This document shows positions 40,821 through 41,041 of a stretch of DNA of 41,041 bases, one piece after another (position 1 is the first letter of the stretch; each line of letters opens with the position of its first letter). Position numbers and translations under genes: made by a program. This stretch comes from Bacilli bacterium (GTDB lineage Bacteria; Bacillota_I; Bacilli_A; RFN20; CAG-288). The stretch covers positions 1-41,041 of the forward strand of contig CAAFJQ010000048.1 in the NCBI GenBank assembly GCA_900763245.1, given 5' to 3'. The notes below the pieces were generated by a model. It had not been told where the DNA came from, made no database searches, and saw only the letters and a program-made list of their open reading frames with translations.

Positions 40821-41041
40821 CTAATCAAGTGCAACTCTTAGACGTAAGATACCATCGTTAGGGTTGTTTTTCAATACATCGGCAATGATTTGATGATCTG
40901 GATCATCAAATCATCTGCGTTTCGGCCCACTTTTGTTACTTTTGCCCGTCCCTTAATGGTAAAATAGACACGCCAAAAGACGGGACTTGGTGGCATATCG
41001 GTTACGCCGAGCCAAATTCCGGTACGATGCGCTTGGACTTC
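40821..41041 (-). pseudogene. 3' part of an unrecognised gene, apparently frameshifted, cut by the window edge
   Basis: The minus strand is open from the window edge for 56 codons to TGA at 40871-40873. It reads like a real protein (I-W-L-G-V-T-D-M, then V-F-W-R-V-Y-F-T-I-K-G, then G-R-N-A-D-D-L-M-I-Q-I-I). A second frame continues the coding look to TAG at 40821-40823 (I-I-A-D-V-L-K-N-N-P, then G-I-L-R-L-R-V-A-L-D). One added A in the AAA run near 40908 would join them into a single end. All four Arg codons in the first part are CGN, while the rest of the window favours AGA; GC is also higher. This suggests foreign origin. No family is recognised. The plus strand is also open here, so coding on that strand is a weaker alternative. 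Confidence 0.45.
40885..40914. repeat. Perfect 14-bp inverted repeat
   Basis: ATGATTTGATGATC (40885-40898) and GATCATCAAATCAT (40901-40914) are exact inverted copies with 2 nt between. It lies at the apparent frameshift of the partial minus-strand gene, so it could be a slippage hotspot, a recombination scar or an assembly problem. Confidence 0.7.

Noticed and set aside
40920..41041. Plus-strand open frame at the window end (T-P-K-D-G-T-W-W-H-I-G) as the start of a transposase
   Set aside because: No start codon or SD is in frame, and the minus-strand reading gives a more natural protein end; kept only as a weak alternative.

Overview
The window looks like chromosome of a low-GC, Gram-positive (Bacillota) anaerobe, most likely an Erysipelotrichia or related gut lineage. 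This is an inference from several signs: AGA is the dominant arginine codon, proteins are rich in Lys, Ser and Ile, and Shine-Dalgarno sites are strong AGGAGG types. There are lipoboxes but no outer-membrane genes. It also carries feoAB, a salvage-only NAD locus and a sugar ABC/glycosidase locus. TGA is used as a stop codon and Trp is TGG, so the ordinary bacterial code applies. No rRNA, tRNA, CRISPR array or intact insertion sequence was recognised.

Layout. 1-1,660 is an accessory-looking stretch: a 15-residue-repeat miniprotein, a GIY-YIG nuclease-like protein and a gene remnant. 1,761-3,687 holds a zinc alcohol dehydrogenase and a LacX-type aldose 1-epimerase; a 33-bp tandem repeat follows. 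3,940-7,932 is a divergent pair, a lipoprotein serine hydrolase and a membrane protein with an N-terminal HTH. 8,007-13,614 groups a membrane-anchored HNH protein, an AlbA_2/GHKL regulator and a large UvrD-type helicase with a nuclease-like insert. 13,681-19,018 holds a membrane transporter, a GNAT acetyltransferase, feoA-feoB-small membrane protein, and a TcdA-like E1 enzyme. 19,052-22,851 holds two divergent SDR enzymes and a membrane-anchored metallophosphoesterase. An orphan 3' fragment of an iron-dependent alcohol dehydrogenase follows.

23,550-35,128 is a carbohydrate locus. A seven-gene minus-strand operon encodes an RbsA-like ATPase, permease, binding lipoprotein, second permease, cytoplasmic GH3 enzyme, esterase and a beta-phosphoglucomutase-like HAD. 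It is read divergently from an AraC-type regulator fused to a GH39-like glycosidase domain, followed by a Cof-type HAD phosphatase. Copies of TGTCAAAATT in the shared intergenic region are candidate operators. The products suggest uptake of a small, perhaps acylated, glycoside that is hydrolysed inside the cell; the substrate cannot be read from sequence.

35,125-40,733 carries a small BamE-like lipoprotein, the pncB-nadD-nadE Preiss-Handler NAD salvage operon and an NADPH-dependent FMN reductase-like flavoprotein. The last ~220 bp differ in codon use and hold the 3' part of an unrecognised minus-strand gene with an apparent frameshift at a perfect palindrome.

A recurring theme is genes whose start codon lies 6-9 nt after a TATAAT-like box with no Shine-Dalgarno (5 cases), predicting leaderless mRNAs beside normal SD-led genes. 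The strongest candidates for something new are the AraC-GH39 one-component sensor/enzyme, the HNH/AlbA_2/helicase-nuclease cluster, and the hydrolase/HTH-membrane pair.
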